Below are positions 54,006 to 63,585 of a DNA stretch of 64,000 nt, piece after piece. The position numbers were made by a program, and so were the translations under genes. The notes below the pieces were generated by a model. The model did not search any database. It saw only the letters and a list, made by a program, of their open reading frames with translations, and was not told the origin of the DNA. The stretch spans positions 310,001 through 374,000 of the forward strand of contig NZ_LGLV01000005.1 of the NCBI RefSeq assembly GCF_001687365.1, read 5' to 3'. The DNA comes from Pararhizobium polonicum. GTDB lineage: Bacteria; Pseudomonadota; Alphaproteobacteria; Rhizobiales; Rhizobiaceae. How positions within the stretch are numbered: position 1 is the first letter of the stretch; every line of letters starts with the position of its first letter.

Positions 54006-55118
54006 ATGGTAGACAGATCGGAAGACGAGCGGTTCATGGCGGAGGCGCTGCGCTTTGCGCATCGCAATCTCGGTGCGACGGCGTCCAACCCGTCCGTCGG
54101 CTGCGTCATCGTCCGCAATGACGGCGCCGGGCCGAAGATCGTCGGCGCCGCGGTCACCGCGCCCGGCGGCAGGCCGCATGCGGAGACCGGCGCGCTGGCC
54201 GTTGCCGGCACGCTGGCGCGCGGCGCCACCGCCTATGTGACGCTCGAACCCTGCTCCCACCACGGCAAGACGCCGCCCTGCGCCGATGCGCTGATCGCCG
54301 CCGGTGTCGCCCGGGTCGTCGTTGCCATCACCGATCCCGACGAGCGGGTGGCCGGGCGCGGGCTCGAGATGCTGCGCGCTGCCGGTATCGAGGTGGTCAC
54401 CGGCGTTCTGGCGCAAGAGGCCGAACGGGAGCTTGAGGGCTACCTCATGCGCAAGCGCAACAACCGGCCCTATGTGACTCTCAAGCTTGCCGTTTCCGCC
54501 GATGGCATGATCGGCATCAAGGGGCAGGGGCAGGTGCGCATTACCGGCGCGTCCGCCCGCGATTACGTCCAGCGGCTGCGGGCCGAGACCGATGCCATCC
54601 TCGTCGGCATCGGCACGGCGATCGCCGACGATCCGGAGCTGACCTGCCGCATTCCCGGACTGGAAAACCGCTCGCCGCTGCGCATCGTCATCGACGGCGA
54701 TCTCGATCTGCCGGTGTCCTCGAAACTGGCGCAGACGGCCCGAACCGTGCCGGTTCTCGTCGTGACCGGGGAGGAAGACGGTTCGGTCTCTTTCGACGAG
54801 CGGCGCCAAGCGCTGGAAGCGGCCGGCGTCGAGGTCGTGGTCTGCGATCCGGCGGCACCCGGCGATCTTCTGGCGGCCCTGGCAACGCGGGGCGTGTCCT
54901 CGCTTCTGGTCGAAGGCGGCGCGCGCACGGCGCAGCGATTCCTCAATGACGGGTTTGTCGACCGGATTCTGCTGTTTACCGGCCCGGCAGCCCTTGGCGA
55001 AGAGGGGGTGCCATCCCCACTTGAACGCAACCTGATCCCGGTCGGCTTCGTCCACAGGCGGACGGACACGTTTGGCGACGACCTTCTCGACACCTACGAA
55101 TACGAAAGAACCCCCTGA
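54006..55118 (+). CDS. ribD: bifunctional riboflavin deaminase/reductase
   Basis: 370 residues. The N-terminal deaminase has zinc ligands HAETGAL and EPCSHHGKTPPC. The C-terminal reductase has VTLKLAVSADGMIG and LLVEGGART. The two halves perform steps 2 and 3 of riboflavin synthesis. The stop shares a base with the ribE start (TGATG). Confidence 0.97.
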   Translation: MVDRSEDERFMAEALRFAHRNLGATASNPSVGCVIVRNDGAGPKIVGAAVTAPGGRPHAETGALAVAGTLARGATAYVTLEPCSHHGKTPPCADALIAAGVARVVVAITDPDERVAGRGLEMLRAAGIEVVTGVLAQEAERELEGYLMRKRNNRPYVTLKLAVSADGMIGIKGQGQVRITGASARDYVQRLRAETDAILVGIGTAIADDPELTCRIPGLENRSPLRIVIDGDLDLPVSSKLAQTARTVPVLVVTGEEDGSVSFDERRQALEAAGVEVVVCDPAAPGDLLAALATRGVSSLLVEGGARTAQRFLNDGFVDRILLFTGPAALGEEGVPSPLERNLIPVGFVHRRTDTFGDDLLDTYEYERTP

Positions 55119-55741
55119 TGTTCACCGGCATTATCACCGATATCGGCACCGTCGAAACCATCACTGCCCTCGACGAGGGCATCAAGCTGCGCATCGCCAC
55201 CGCCTATGATCCCAAGGGCATCGATATCGGCGCCTCGATCGCCTGTTCCGGCGTCTGCCTGACGGTGACGACCCTGCCGGACGAGGGCGCCAACGGCCGC
55301 TGGTTCGAGGTCGAGGCCTGGGAGGAGGCACTCAGGCTGACGACGATTGCGGCCTGGACAGCGGGCCGGAAAATCAATCTGGAACGCTCGCTGAAGATCG
55401 GCGACGAACTCGGCGGCCATCTGGTCTCCGGCCATGTCGACGGCAGGGCGGAAATCCTCTCGGTGGAGACGGAAGGCGAGGCGACCCGTTTTCGCCTGCG
55501 TGCGCCGGAGCATCTGGCGAAATTCGTGGCGCCGAAGGGCTCCGTGGCGCTCGACGGCACCTCGCTGACGGTGAACGCGGTTGATGGCGCTGATTTCGAC
55601 GTGCTGCTGATCCGCCATTCGCTGGAGGTGACGACCTGGGGGCAGCGCAAGGCGGGCGATTTCGTCAATTTCGAAGTCGATACGATGGCGCGCTATGCGG
55701 CGAGACTGGCGGAGTTTCCGGCGCCGAAGGCGGAGGTGTAG
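55118..55741 (+). CDS. ribE: riboflavin synthase alpha subunit
   Basis: 207 residues. Two lumazine-binding repeats: MFTGIITDIGTVE with CSGVCLTV, and HLVSGHVDGRAEI with DGTSLTVNAV. It dismutates dimethylribityllumazine to riboflavin. It directly follows ribD. The lumazine-producing ribH is not adjacent: three leftward genes intervene. Confidence 0.97.
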   Translation: MFTGIITDIGTVETITALDEGIKLRIATAYDPKGIDIGASIACSGVCLTVTTLPDEGANGRWFEVEAWEEALRLTTIAAWTAGRKINLERSLKIGDELGGHLVSGHVDGRAEILSVETEGEATRFRLRAPEHLAKFVAPKGSVALDGTSLTVNAVDGADFDVLLIRHSLEVTTWGQRKAGDFVNFEVDTMARYAARLAEFPAPKAEV

Positions 55742-55743
55742 GA

Positions 55744-55768
55744 CCTCTCCCCGGCGTGTGGGGAGAGG
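55744..55768 (+). terminator. hairpin immediately after ribE
   Basis: CCTCTCCCC (55744-55752) and GGGGAGAGG (55760-55768) form a perfect 9-bp GC-rich stem with a 7-base loop. It starts 2 bases after the stop codon and lacks a T-run. It could be a terminator for the ribD-ribE transcript or a short palindromic repeat unit. Confidence 0.6.
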
Positions 55769-55787
55769 CCGGCTTTCAAGTGGTGGT

Positions 55788-56126
55788 TCAGCGGACGTAG
55801 AATGTCAGCCCGCCGTCAGCGGCCTGGCTCGCGCCGATCACGTTGGCAATCGAGACGCTGTGAGCCTTCAGCTCCTTCGTCAGTGTCCGGTTGGATGCAA
55901 GGGCTTTCTGGAAGCTTGCCTGCTCGCTTGCCGACGTGTTGCCAACCCATTCGCCGGCATCCAGCGTATTGGAATGGACGATGTTGAAATTGTTGCCCTT
56001 GTAGGTGGCGACGGTCTGGTCGATCTGCTGCGGCCAGTTCTCCTGCGTGCCCGCGGCGTAGGATGCGCCGGCGAGCGGGAAGGCGGTGAGTGCGACGATT
56101 GTGGAGAGCTTTGCGATGCGGTTCAT
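55788..56126 (-). CDS. small exported protein of unknown function
   Basis: 112 residues. MNRIAKLSTIVALTAFPLAGASYA is a signal peptide. The mature 88 residues contain QQIDQTVATYKGNNFNIVHS and end in GGLTFYVR; no cysteine is present. I do not recognise a family. The ATG at 56126 begins the signal peptide; the frame extends further upstream only into implausible sequence. Confidence 0.72.
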   Translation of the reverse strand: MNRIAKLSTIVALTAFPLAGASYAAGTQENWPQQIDQTVATYKGNNFNIVHSNTLDAGEWVGNTSASEQASFQKALASNRTLTKELKAHSVSIANVIGASQAADGGLTFYVR

Positions 56127-56354
56127 GGTTTTGGCTCCATAGGATGCCTGCGAACCGAGTGTTCGGCGGCCGCAGGACGGGTCTCCGTGACACGGTGCGC
56201 GCCACGGAAGGCCTTGGGTTGCGATGATCGGCCTTGCATCGTGCCGACATTTTCGAGGTAGCCCCGAAAATGGGCGGGAAAAAGTCACAAGTCACTGAAA
56301 CCAAATTACAAATTGTTCATCAAAATTTAGGCTGGGGTGGTGAAATTCCGGTCC

Positions 56355-56873
56355 CTACCGCTCCAGCAAAATCACCTGCGCGCCGTGATAGACTGTCCGC
56401 CGCGTTTCCTTGAAATTGAGCTTGGAGGCGACCCGGAGCGAGGCGAGGTTGGCGGTGTCGATGATGCAGGTCTTCTTCAGCGACGGAAACTGCTGGTCGC
56501 CCCAGCGCAGCACCGCACCGACGGCCTCCGTTGCAAGGCCGTGGCCATGCGAGCGGGGCGAAAGCGCCCAGCCGGTTTCCATCGTGCCTTCGAGCGACGG
56601 GGTGATGACGCGGTGCAGATCGTGAAAGCCGGCTTCACCGATGAACTGGCCGGTCTCGCGGTCCAGCACAGCGAGGAAGCCGAAGCCGAAATAGTGCCAC
56701 ATGCCGACCTGCCGCAGGAAGCGCGTCCAGGCCTGCTCGCGTGAAAACGGCACGCCGCCGATGAAGCGCGTCACCTCGGCATCGGCAAACAGCGCGCTAT
56801 AGGGGCCGAAATCGTCGCGGCGGTAGGGGCGAAGGATCAGGCGTTCGGTCTCGATGGTGGGAACAGTGTGCAT
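56355..56873 (-). CDS. GNAT-family N-acetyltransferase
   Basis: 172 residues of the RimJ/RimL-like subgroup. TERLILRPYRRDDFGPYSALF opens it; WALSPRSHGHGLATEAV is the acetyl-CoA pyrophosphate loop (variant of R-x2-G-x-G/A). Substrate unknown. The bases before ATG 56873 are pyrimidine-rich, so the start is uncertain by a few codons. Confidence 0.88.
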   Translation of the reverse strand: MHTVPTIETERLILRPYRRDDFGPYSALFADAEVTRFIGGVPFSREQAWTRFLRQVGMWHYFGFGFLAVLDRETGQFIGEAGFHDLHRVITPSLEGTMETGWALSPRSHGHGLATEAVGAVLRWGDQQFPSLKKTCIIDTANLASLRVASKLNFKETRRTVYHGAQVILLER

Positions 56874-56916
56874 GGGAGGCGTTCAGTCCGTTTGACAATG
56901 CGATTCCGTCATTCGA

Positions 56917-57420
56917 TCAGATTCCCGGCTCTCCGTCCCAATAATCGACTTCGCTGTCGCGTCGTCCGACGAACCGGAACACCGGCTTGCCGCCCGGCGC
57001 TGCGCGCGATTTTGCCAGGAACTTGCCGGAATCCGGATATTCGACGATTTCGGCTTTCGCATTGGCCGAAATCGACAGGTAGGTGAGGGGAACGGTACCG
57101 GTGTTGATCAGATGGTGGGCGGTCTCCGGTCCGCCGGCAGGAGCGCCGAGTATGTCGCCGGGGCGCACGGCATAGCGATTGGCGCCGAAGCGGTATTCGC
57201 CTTGCCCGCTGAGGATGACGAACAGCTCTTCCTCGATATGGTGATTGTGGAACGGGCAGCTGGCTTTGCCCGGCGGCACCTCGCTATAGCCGACGCCGAG
57301 GTCCTTGAGGCCCAGCTGCGCGCCGAAAGAGGCATCCCTGGATTCGAAAAATGTTCCCTCCTGGCCATGATCCAGGTGCAGATCGGCGGGGTTGACGATG
57401 GGTTTCTTCATCTCTGTCAT
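56917..57420 (-). CDS. cupin-domain protein
   Basis: 167 residues. One cupin barrel: FHNHHIEEELFVILSGQGEYRFG (motif 1, His-His-Glu ligands) and PETAHHLINTG (motif 2, His). A loose C-terminal tail follows (VFRFVGRRDSEVDYWDGE). Probably a metal-binding enzyme or sensor; function unknown. Candidate ATGs at 57432, 57420 and 57411 are in frame; 57420 is a compromise. Confidence 0.82.
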   Translation of the reverse strand: MTEMKKPIVNPADLHLDHGQEGTFFESRDASFGAQLGLKDLGVGYSEVPPGKASCPFHNHHIEEELFVILSGQGEYRFGANRYAVRPGDILGAPAGGPETAHHLINTGTVPLTYLSISANAKAEIVEYPDSGKFLAKSRAAPGGKPVFRFVGRRDSEVDYWDGEPGI

Positions 57421-57627
57421 CCGTTTGTCCATGCAAACTGAATGTGTACAGAGACGCCGTGCGATTGGAAAGACGTGGCCAATTTCAGCATTTCCGAATG
57501 CAATCGCCGTCAAACGTTCCGCCAAATCGGGCTTGGAAGCGAAAAATGCTTGCCAACCGGGCGTTGGCATGGTTTGACCGCCGCCTGCGCCGGAGATGTC
57601 CGGCCCCAAATTTCAAACGGGTGAAAA

Positions 57628-58089
57628 ATGGCCGAAACATCCAAACCACATATTCTGATTGTGGAAGCGCGCTTCTATGACGACATGGCCGACGCTTTGC
57701 TCGACGGCGCGACATCGGCGCTCAAGGATGCCGGAGCGACCTATGACGTCGTCACCGTCCCCGGCGCGCTGGAAATTCCGGCCGCGATCGCCATGGCGCT
57801 CGACGGCATCGACAATGGCGGCACCGAATATGACGGTTTCGTCGCGCTCGGCATGGTCATCCGTGGCGAGACCTATCACTTCGATATCGTCGCCAACGAA
57901 TCCTCGCGTGCGATCATGGACCTCACCGTCAGCGAAAGCCTTGCCATCGGCAACGGCATCCTGACGGTCGAGAACGACGCGCAGGCCTGGGCCCGTGCGA
58001 AGAAGTCCGAAGGCGACAAGGGTGGTTTTGCCGCCCGCGCCGCGCTCACCATGATTGACCTGAAGATCAAGCTGGGCGGCGAACAGTGA
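57628..58089 (+). CDS. ribH: 6,7-dimethyl-8-ribityllumazine synthase
   Basis: 153 residues. It condenses the RibA/B and RibD products into lumazine. [21 protein letters not shown] and [14 protein letters not shown] carry substrate-binding and catalytic His. The stop overlaps the nusB GTG start by four bases (GTGA). No FMN riboswitch-like fold was seen in the upstream 200 bases. Confidence 0.97.
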   Translation: MAETSKPHILIVEARFYDDMADALLDGATSALKDAGATYDVVTVPGALEIPAAIAMALDGIDNGGTEYDGFVALGMVIRGETYHFDIVANESSRAIMDLTVSESLAIGNGILTVENDAQAWARAKKSEGDKGGFAARAALTMIDLKIKLGGEQ

Positions 58090-58580
58090 GCGACATTCCG
58101 ACCAATCCGCCGGCCGACCAGCCGATCAAGCAGGCAAACCAGCGTGGGGCTGCCCGTCTCGCCGCCGTTCAGGCGCTTTACCAGATGGATGTCGGCGGTA
58201 CCGGCGTGCTGGAAATCGTCGCCGAATACGAAACCCACCGGCTTGGCCAGGAAATCGACGGCGATACCTACCTGAAGGCGGATGCCTCGTGGTTCCGCTC
58301 GATCGTTGCCGGTGTCGTGCGCGACCAGCGCTTGCTCGATCCGCTGATCGGCACCGCCCTTCAGGACGACTGGGCATTGTCGCGCCTCGATTCGACGGTC
58401 CGCGCCATCCTGCGCGCCGGCACGTTCGAACTGCGCGAGCGCCGGGACGTGCCCGTTGCCGTCATCGTTACCGAATATGTCGAGATCGCCAAGGCCTTCT
58501 TCGAAGACGACGAGCCCAAGCTCGTCAATGCCGTGCTCGACCGGATCGCCCGCACGATCAGAACCGACGTCAAGAAGTAA
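58086..58580 (+). CDS. nusB: transcription antitermination factor NusB
   Basis: 164 residues from GTG. All-helical RNA-binding protein that joins NusE (S10) at boxA of rRNA operons. [16 protein letters not shown] is the family's N-terminal helix; [23 protein letters not shown] and [11 protein letters not shown] are conserved at the C-terminus. Overlaps ribH, as in many bacteria. Confidence 0.97.
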   Translation: MSDIPTNPPADQPIKQANQRGAARLAAVQALYQMDVGGTGVLEIVAEYETHRLGQEIDGDTYLKADASWFRSIVAGVVRDQRLLDPLIGTALQDDWALSRLDSTVRAILRAGTFELRERRDVPVAVIVTEYVEIAKAFFEDDEPKLVNAVLDRIARTIRTDVKK

Positions 58581-58589
58581 GGTCACGCG

Positions 58590-59825
58590 ATGGCGGGGCA
58601 GGCAGGCGAGGTGCGGGGCATGGATCATGAACTGCACGGTGCCCGCCGCAACGTCTATCTGCTGACCGCGGCTCAGGCCATCCTCGGAACACTCGGCCCG
58701 ATCGTCTTTTCCGTCGGCGGCGTTGCCGGCTATCAGCTGCTCGGCGACGACAAGTCGCTGGCAACGGCCCCTTTGACCGGCTTCAACGTCGGTGTGGCGC
58801 TCGGCGCTGTTTTCGTCACGGCCATGTCCCGCTTGCTCGGCCGCAATGCGGCCTTCATGGTCGGTGCGCTGCTGGGCGCCTGTGGTGGCGCGCTTGCCGC
58901 CTATGCCCTGTTTCACAGCGATTTCTGGCTGCTTGCGCTGAGCCTGTGCATTTGCGGCATGGCCGGCGGCTTTACGCAAAAGCTGCGGTTTGCCGCGGCC
59001 GATGTTTCCCCCGCATTCTACAAGCCGCGGGCGATTTCCTGGATCCTGGCCGGTGGCATCATTTCCGCCGTGCTCGGGCCGCAACTGGTCATCCTCACCC
59101 GGGACATGCTGGCGCCGGTGTTTTTTGCCGGCGCTTTCATCGCGCTCGTTCCGACCTGCCTGGCCGCCATCGTCATCCTGGCATTCCTGCGGCTGCCGGA
59201 TCTGCGCCCGGTCGCAGGGGCGGCGCCAATGGGGCCTGTTCGGCCGCTGCGCGAGATCGTGCTGACCCAGCGTTTCATCACCGGCATGGTCTGCGGTATC
59301 TCCACCTATGCGCTGATGACCTTCATGATGACGGGCGCGCCGATCGCCATGGTCGTCGGCTGCGGCTTCTCGCAGGATCTGGCGACGCTGGGCATCCAGT
59401 GGCACGTGCTGGCAATGTTCGCGCCGAGCTTTTTTACCGGCATGCTGGTCAGCCGCTATGGTGCTGAAAAGGTCGTGGCCTGCGGTCTGGTCATTCTCAT
59501 GCTCTGCGCCATCGTCGCCCATGCGGGCATTGCGCTGTGGAATTTCTGGGGCGCGCTGATCCTTCTGGGCATGGGTTGGAATTTCGGTTTCATCGGCTCC
59601 ACGGCCATCGTCGCCTCCAGCTACAGGCCGCAGGAAGCCGACAAGGTGCAGGGCTTCCACGACATCATCCTGTTCACCACGGTCGCGTTGGCGTCCTTCG
59701 GTTCCGGCAAGGTCCTGACGGCCTATGGCTGGGATATGCTGAATGCTGTCGTCTGGCCGGTGACGGTTTTCTGCCTTGTTCTGCTGTTTTTGCTGTTTCT
59801 TGCCGAAAAACGGCGGACCGTCTGA
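58590..59825 (+). CDS. MFS transporter
   Basis: 411 residues, 12 predicted helices. An Arg follows helix 2 (MSRLLGRNAAF), and there is an FTQKLRFAAAD loop after helix 4. Helix 11 contains SSYRPQEADKVQGFHDI. The substrate cannot be predicted. It begins 9 bases after nusB, so read-through from ribH-nusB is likely. Confidence 0.88.
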   Translation: MAGQAGEVRGMDHELHGARRNVYLLTAAQAILGTLGPIVFSVGGVAGYQLLGDDKSLATAPLTGFNVGVALGAVFVTAMSRLLGRNAAFMVGALLGACGGALAAYALFHSDFWLLALSLCICGMAGGFTQKLRFAAADVSPAFYKPRAISWILAGGIISAVLGPQLVILTRDMLAPVFFAGAFIALVPTCLAAIVILAFLRLPDLRPVAGAAPMGPVRPLREIVLTQRFITGMVCGISTYALMTFMMTGAPIAMVVGCGFSQDLATLGIQWHVLAMFAPSFFTGMLVSRYGAEKVVACGLVILMLCAIVAHAGIALWNFWGALILLGMGWNFGFIGSTAIVASSYRPQEADKVQGFHDIILFTTVALASFGSGKVLTAYGWDMLNAVVWPVTVFCLVLLFLLFLAEKRRTV

Positions 59826-60044
59826 AGTTTATCTCCAAAAGTGGTCGTCCAGACCGGTAAGCCACCGCCAACATACCGAAAAACGTGGGTTTTTCCGATT
59901 GTGGCGGCTTGACGATACCGATTCGTCCCCGCACTCTGCCACCCTGTACGTGGCCGTTACCTGAAGAGGAGGAGCGGTTCGCTGCGTTTTTGGGGGTCTG
60001 TGGAACGGAGTGAGCCCGCAGGCTTAAATGGAGGAATGAGCGAA

Positions 60045-62180
60045 ATGACCATACTTCTGGGCGTTATCGCATGTGGGTTGCTTTCGGTGGTCTATGCCAT
60101 CTGGGCGACCAGATCGGTGCTGTCTGCCGATCAGGGCAATGCCCGCATGCAAGAGATTGCAGGCTTCATACGCGAGGGGGCGCAGGCCTATCTCACACGT
60201 CAATATATGACCATTGCCATCGTCGGTGCCGTCGTCTTCGTCGGTGCCTGGGTTCTTCTCTCCGTGACAGCCGCCATCGGCTTCCTGATCGGTGCCGTTC
60301 TGTCGGGAGCTGCCGGTTTCATTGGCATGCACGTTTCGGTGCGGGCCAACGTGCGCACGGCGCAGGCGTCTTCCGTCAGCCTTGCCGCCGGCCTCGATAT
60401 CGCCTTCAAGTCCGGTGCGATCACCGGCATGCTCGTCGCCGGTCTGGCGCTTCTGGGCGTCACGATCTACTACCTCGTGCTGACGGCCGGCCTCGGCCTG
60501 GCCGAAGGTTCGCGTGAAGTGATCGACGCGCTGGTGTCGCTCGGCTTCGGCGCTTCGCTCATCTCGATCTTCGCCCGTCTCGGCGGCGGCATCTTCACCA
60601 AGGGTGCGGATGTCGGCGGCGATCTCGTCGGCAAGGTGGAAGCGGGCATTCCGGAAGACGATCCGCGCAACCCGGCCACCATTGCCGACAATGTCGGCGA
60701 CAATGTCGGCGACTGCGCCGGCATGGCGGCCGACCTGTTCGAGACCTACGCGGTGTCGATCGTCGCCACCATGGTTCTGGCCGCCATCTTCTTTGCCGGC
60801 GGCGCCAACCTTGCCGTCGTCATGTCCTATCCGCTGGCCATCTGCGGCGCCTGCATCATCACCTCGATCATCGGTGCCTTCTTCGTCAAGCTCGGCTCCA
60901 ATGGCTCGATCATGGGCGCGCTCTACAAGGGGCTGATCGTCACCGGCCTGCTGTCGATCATCGGGCTGGGAGCTGCCACCTCGCTGACCATCGGCTGGGG
61001 CTCGATCGGCGTGGTCGAGGGCAAGGACATTACCGGCACCAACCTGTTCATCTGCGGTATCCTCGGCCTCGTGGTCACCGCGCTGATCGTGGTGATCACC
61101 GAATATTATACCGGCACCAACAAACGGCCGGTGAACTCGATCGCCCAGGCCTCCGTCAGCGGCCACGGCACCAACGTCATCCAGGGGCTCGCCGTGTCGC
61201 TGGAATCGACAGCGCTTCCGGCCATCGTCATCGTCGGCGGCATCATCTCGACCTACCAGCTGGCAGGCCTGTTCGGCACCGGCATCGCCGTTACCGCCAT
61301 GCTCGGCATTGCCGGCATGATCGTCGCGCTCGATGCCTTCGGTCCGGTGACCGACAATGCCGGCGGCATTGCCGAAATGGCCGGTCTTCCCCCGGAAGTC
61401 CGCAAGTCGACCGATGCGCTCGACGCCGTCGGCAACACCACCAAGGCCGTCACCAAGGGCTATGCCATCGGTTCGGCCGGTCTCGGCGCGCTGGTGCTGT
61501 TTGCGGCCTACTCGAACGACCTGAAATACTTCGTCGCCAACGGTGACAAGTACCCGTACTTCGCCGATGTCGGAACGATCTCGTTCGATCTGTCCAACCC
61601 CTATGTCGTCGCCGGCCTGATCTTCGGCGGTCTCATCCCCTATCTGTTCGGCGGTATTGCCATGACGGCCGTCGGCCGCGCGGCAGGGGCCGTGGTGGAG
61701 GAAGTCCGCCGCCAGTTCCGCGAAAAGCCGGGCATCATGGCCGGTACGGACCGTCCGGATTACGGCCGCGCCGTCGACATGCTGACCAAGGCGGCGATCC
61801 GCGAAATGATCGTGCCGTCGCTGCTGCCGGTGCTGGCGCCGATCGTCGTCTATTTCGGCGTGCTTCTGATCTCCGGCTCCAAGGCGTCGGCCTTTGCAGC
61901 ACTCGGCGCCTCGCTTCTCGGCGTCATCGTCAACGGCATCTTCGTCGCCATCTCGATGACCTCTGGCGGTGGTGCCTGGGACAATGCCAAGAAGAGCTTC
62001 GAGGACGGCTTCGTCGACAAGGACGGCGTTCGCCATGTGAAGGGGTCGGACGCGCACAAGGCCTCCGTCACCGGCGACACGGTCGGCGATCCCTACAAGG
62101 ATACGGCAGGTCCTGCCGTCAACCCGGCGATCAAGATCACCAACATCGTCGCCCTGCTGCTTCTGGCGGTTCTGGCCTGA
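60045..62180 (+). CDS. hppA: proton-pumping membrane pyrophosphatase, K+-independent type
   Basis: 711 residues, about 16 helices. [18 protein letters not shown] and [20 protein letters not shown] are the PPi/Mg sites. The residue after GNTT is Lys ([10 protein letters not shown]), the mark of K+-independent H+-PPases; K+-dependent ones have Ala. It drives protons out of the cytoplasm, or into acidocalcisomes in relatives, with PPi. ATG 60045 is chosen because GGAGGA lies 9 bases before it, while ATG 60036 abuts that same ribosome binding site. Confidence 0.97.
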   Translation: MTILLGVIACGLLSVVYAIWATRSVLSADQGNARMQEIAGFIREGAQAYLTRQYMTIAIVGAVVFVGAWVLLSVTAAIGFLIGAVLSGAAGFIGMHVSVRANVRTAQASSVSLAAGLDIAFKSGAITGMLVAGLALLGVTIYYLVLTAGLGLAEGSREVIDALVSLGFGASLISIFARLGGGIFTKGADVGGDLVGKVEAGIPEDDPRNPATIADNVGDNVGDCAGMAADLFETYAVSIVATMVLAAIFFAGGANLAVVMSYPLAICGACIITSIIGAFFVKLGSNGSIMGALYKGLIVTGLLSIIGLGAATSLTIGWGSIGVVEGKDITGTNLFICGILGLVVTALIVVITEYYTGTNKRPVNSIAQASVSGHGTNVIQGLAVSLESTALPAIVIVGGIISTYQLAGLFGTGIAVTAMLGIAGMIVALDAFGPVTDNAGGIAEMAGLPPEVRKSTDALDAVGNTTKAVTKGYAIGSAGLGALVLFAAYSNDLKYFVANGDKYPYFADVGTISFDLSNPYVVAGLIFGGLIPYLFGGIAMTAVGRAAGAVVEEVRRQFREKPGIMAGTDRPDYGRAVDMLTKAAIREMIVPSLLPVLAPIVVYFGVLLISGSKASAFAALGASLLGVIVNGIFVAISMTSGGGAWDNAKKSFEDGFVDKDGVRHVKGSDAHKASVTGDTVGDPYKDTAGPAVNPAIKITNIVALLLLAVLA

Positions 62181-62237
62181 CGAGCTGTCTGCGGCATCCC
62201 TTGCGATGCCGCAGACTTGGAGAAGACCGGTCAAAAG

Positions 62238-62273
62238 AAAGGCCCGGCTGACATGGTGTCAGCCGGGCCTTTT
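62238..62273. terminator. bidirectional terminator after hppA
   Basis: AAAGGCCCGGCTGACA (62238-62253) and TGTCAGCCGGGCCTTT (62257-62272) form a perfect 16-bp stem with a 3-base loop, the strongest hairpin in the window. A-tract and T-tract flank it on either side, between convergent hppA and bamE. Confidence 0.93.
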
Positions 62274-62305
62274 ATGCGAGATCGGGCGTTGCGGCCGCAG
62301 GCCTA

Positions 62306-62794
62306 TCAGTTGTTGCTGTTGCCCAGCACCGACTTTGCCATGCTCTTGCCGATGCCGTTGCCGGATAGCAGCTGGCCGAGGAAGGTCATTTCCTTGCCGC
62401 CGGTCGGTGTCGTGCGGGAAATCATGTCGAAGACCTTGCCATCCTGCAGCGTGTAATGCGCCAGCTGCGAGACGACGCCGTCCTTGTCGAAATAGACAGC
62501 GAGGATGCTCTGGTCGACCAGCTTCGGCTTCATGAAGGCGACGGGACGCTGGCGCTTCTGCGAAATGTAGTAGAACACCTCGTTGTCGAAGGTTGCCGTG
62601 GTCGACGGCGTGCCGAGCGACAGAAGCACCTGCTCGCGGCTGGAACCGACCGGCGCCAGCGCCAGCGTTTCCTGATCGACGACGTAGCCCTGATTGAGGG
62701 TTTCGCTGGTGTTCAGCATATCCGCGGTTTTGCAGCCGGACAGGGTCGTTGCGCAAATGGCCAATGTAAAAGCGACGTTGCTCAGAAATTTCAT
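62306..62794 (-). CDS. bamE: outer membrane protein assembly factor BamE
   Basis: 162 residues. MKFLSNVAFTLAICATTLSGC is a lipoprotein signal with lipobox LSGC. The SmpA/OmlA fold follows (PVGSSREQVLLSLGTPS; NEVFYYISQKRQR). It stabilises the BAM complex in the outer membrane. The frame extends to ATG 62827 with an extra 11 residues, so the start is not certain. Divergent from the bc1 chaperone gene. Confidence 0.9.
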   Translation of the reverse strand: MKFLSNVAFTLAICATTLSGCKTADMLNTSETLNQGYVVDQETLALAPVGSSREQVLLSLGTPSTTATFDNEVFYYISQKRQRPVAFMKPKLVDQSILAVYFDKDGVVSQLAHYTLQDGKVFDMISRTTPTGGKEMTFLGQLLSGNGIGKSMAKSVLGNSNN

Positions 62795-62955
62795 GTCTGA
62801 CTTGAAATACCGTTTCGTCAACGACATCCCCCTCAAGGTAACGCTGGCAGATGCGCCATTGCATTTCGTGCCTGCTTCGGTAAACCAGCTTCGGCGATCA
62901 TGCAACAACAGGATGCGCGGGCTCGCGTATTTTGAAGCGGTCAAACTTGGGCTTT

Positions 62956-63498
62956 ATGATGATATTCGGACTGTTCGGCAAAAAAAATAGCAATGCGGCC
63001 ATCATTGCGCGCCAATATGACCTTCTGACCGCCGCTGCCCGCCGCCCGTACCTCTATACCGACCTTGGCGTTCCCGATACCGTGATGGGCCGTTTCGAGA
63101 TGCTGTCGGCGTCGCTGATCCTCTATTTCCGCCGTACCCGCAGCGCGCAGCGCGCCGGCCAGGAGATCGCCCAGGAGATCATCGATGCCTTTTTCGAGGA
63201 TGTCGATCATTCGATCCGCGAACTCGGCGTCGGCGATGTCGGCGTGCCGAAGCGGATGAAGAAGCTGGCCGCGATGTTCTACGGCCGCCTCGAAAGCTAT
63301 GCCGCAGCTCTCGAAAGCAAGGACCGCGACGCATTGGCGGCGGCGCTGAAGCGGAATTTCCATCCGCAAACCGAGGATTTGTCGCTTTCCATGCACGGCC
63401 TTGCCGACTATCTGCTGGCCGCAGAAGCGCAGCTTGCGCTGCAAGGCGAGGATGTCGTAGAAACCGGCCAGATCGATCTGCCGCACGCGGCGGCCTGA
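62956..63498 (+). CDS. ubiquinol-cytochrome c chaperone family protein (CBP3-like)
   Basis: 180 residues. It matches the Ubiq_cyt_C_chap family: YDLLTAAARRPYLYTDLGVPDTVMGRFEM-type opening, FRRTRSAQRAGQEIAQEI, and RELGVGDVGVPKRMKKLA. The yeast homologue CBP3 assists bc1 complex assembly. Tandem ATGs at 62956 and 62959. Next to a DUF177 gene, as in other Rhizobiales. Confidence 0.9.
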   Translation: MMIFGLFGKKNSNAAIIARQYDLLTAAARRPYLYTDLGVPDTVMGRFEMLSASLILYFRRTRSAQRAGQEIAQEIIDAFFEDVDHSIRELGVGDVGVPKRMKKLAAMFYGRLESYAAALESKDRDALAAALKRNFHPQTEDLSLSMHGLADYLLAAEAQLALQGEDVVETGQIDLPHAAA

Positions 63499-63585
63499 AG
63501 CCGTCTTGCAAGATGCGGCACCAGAGCCGCGATGACGGCTTGAAGCACTATCCTGGGCGGCGGCGCCGCCCGAAAGGACCTGACA

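Noticed and set aside
51780-55055. 1091-codon leftward frame across glyA, nrdR and ribD
   Set aside because: It runs antisense to three core genes with intact motifs. It is a product of GC-biased third positions.
57421-57627. FMN riboswitch upstream of ribH
   Set aside because: I looked for the conserved GC-rich RFN stems and found none of the expected pairing blocks.
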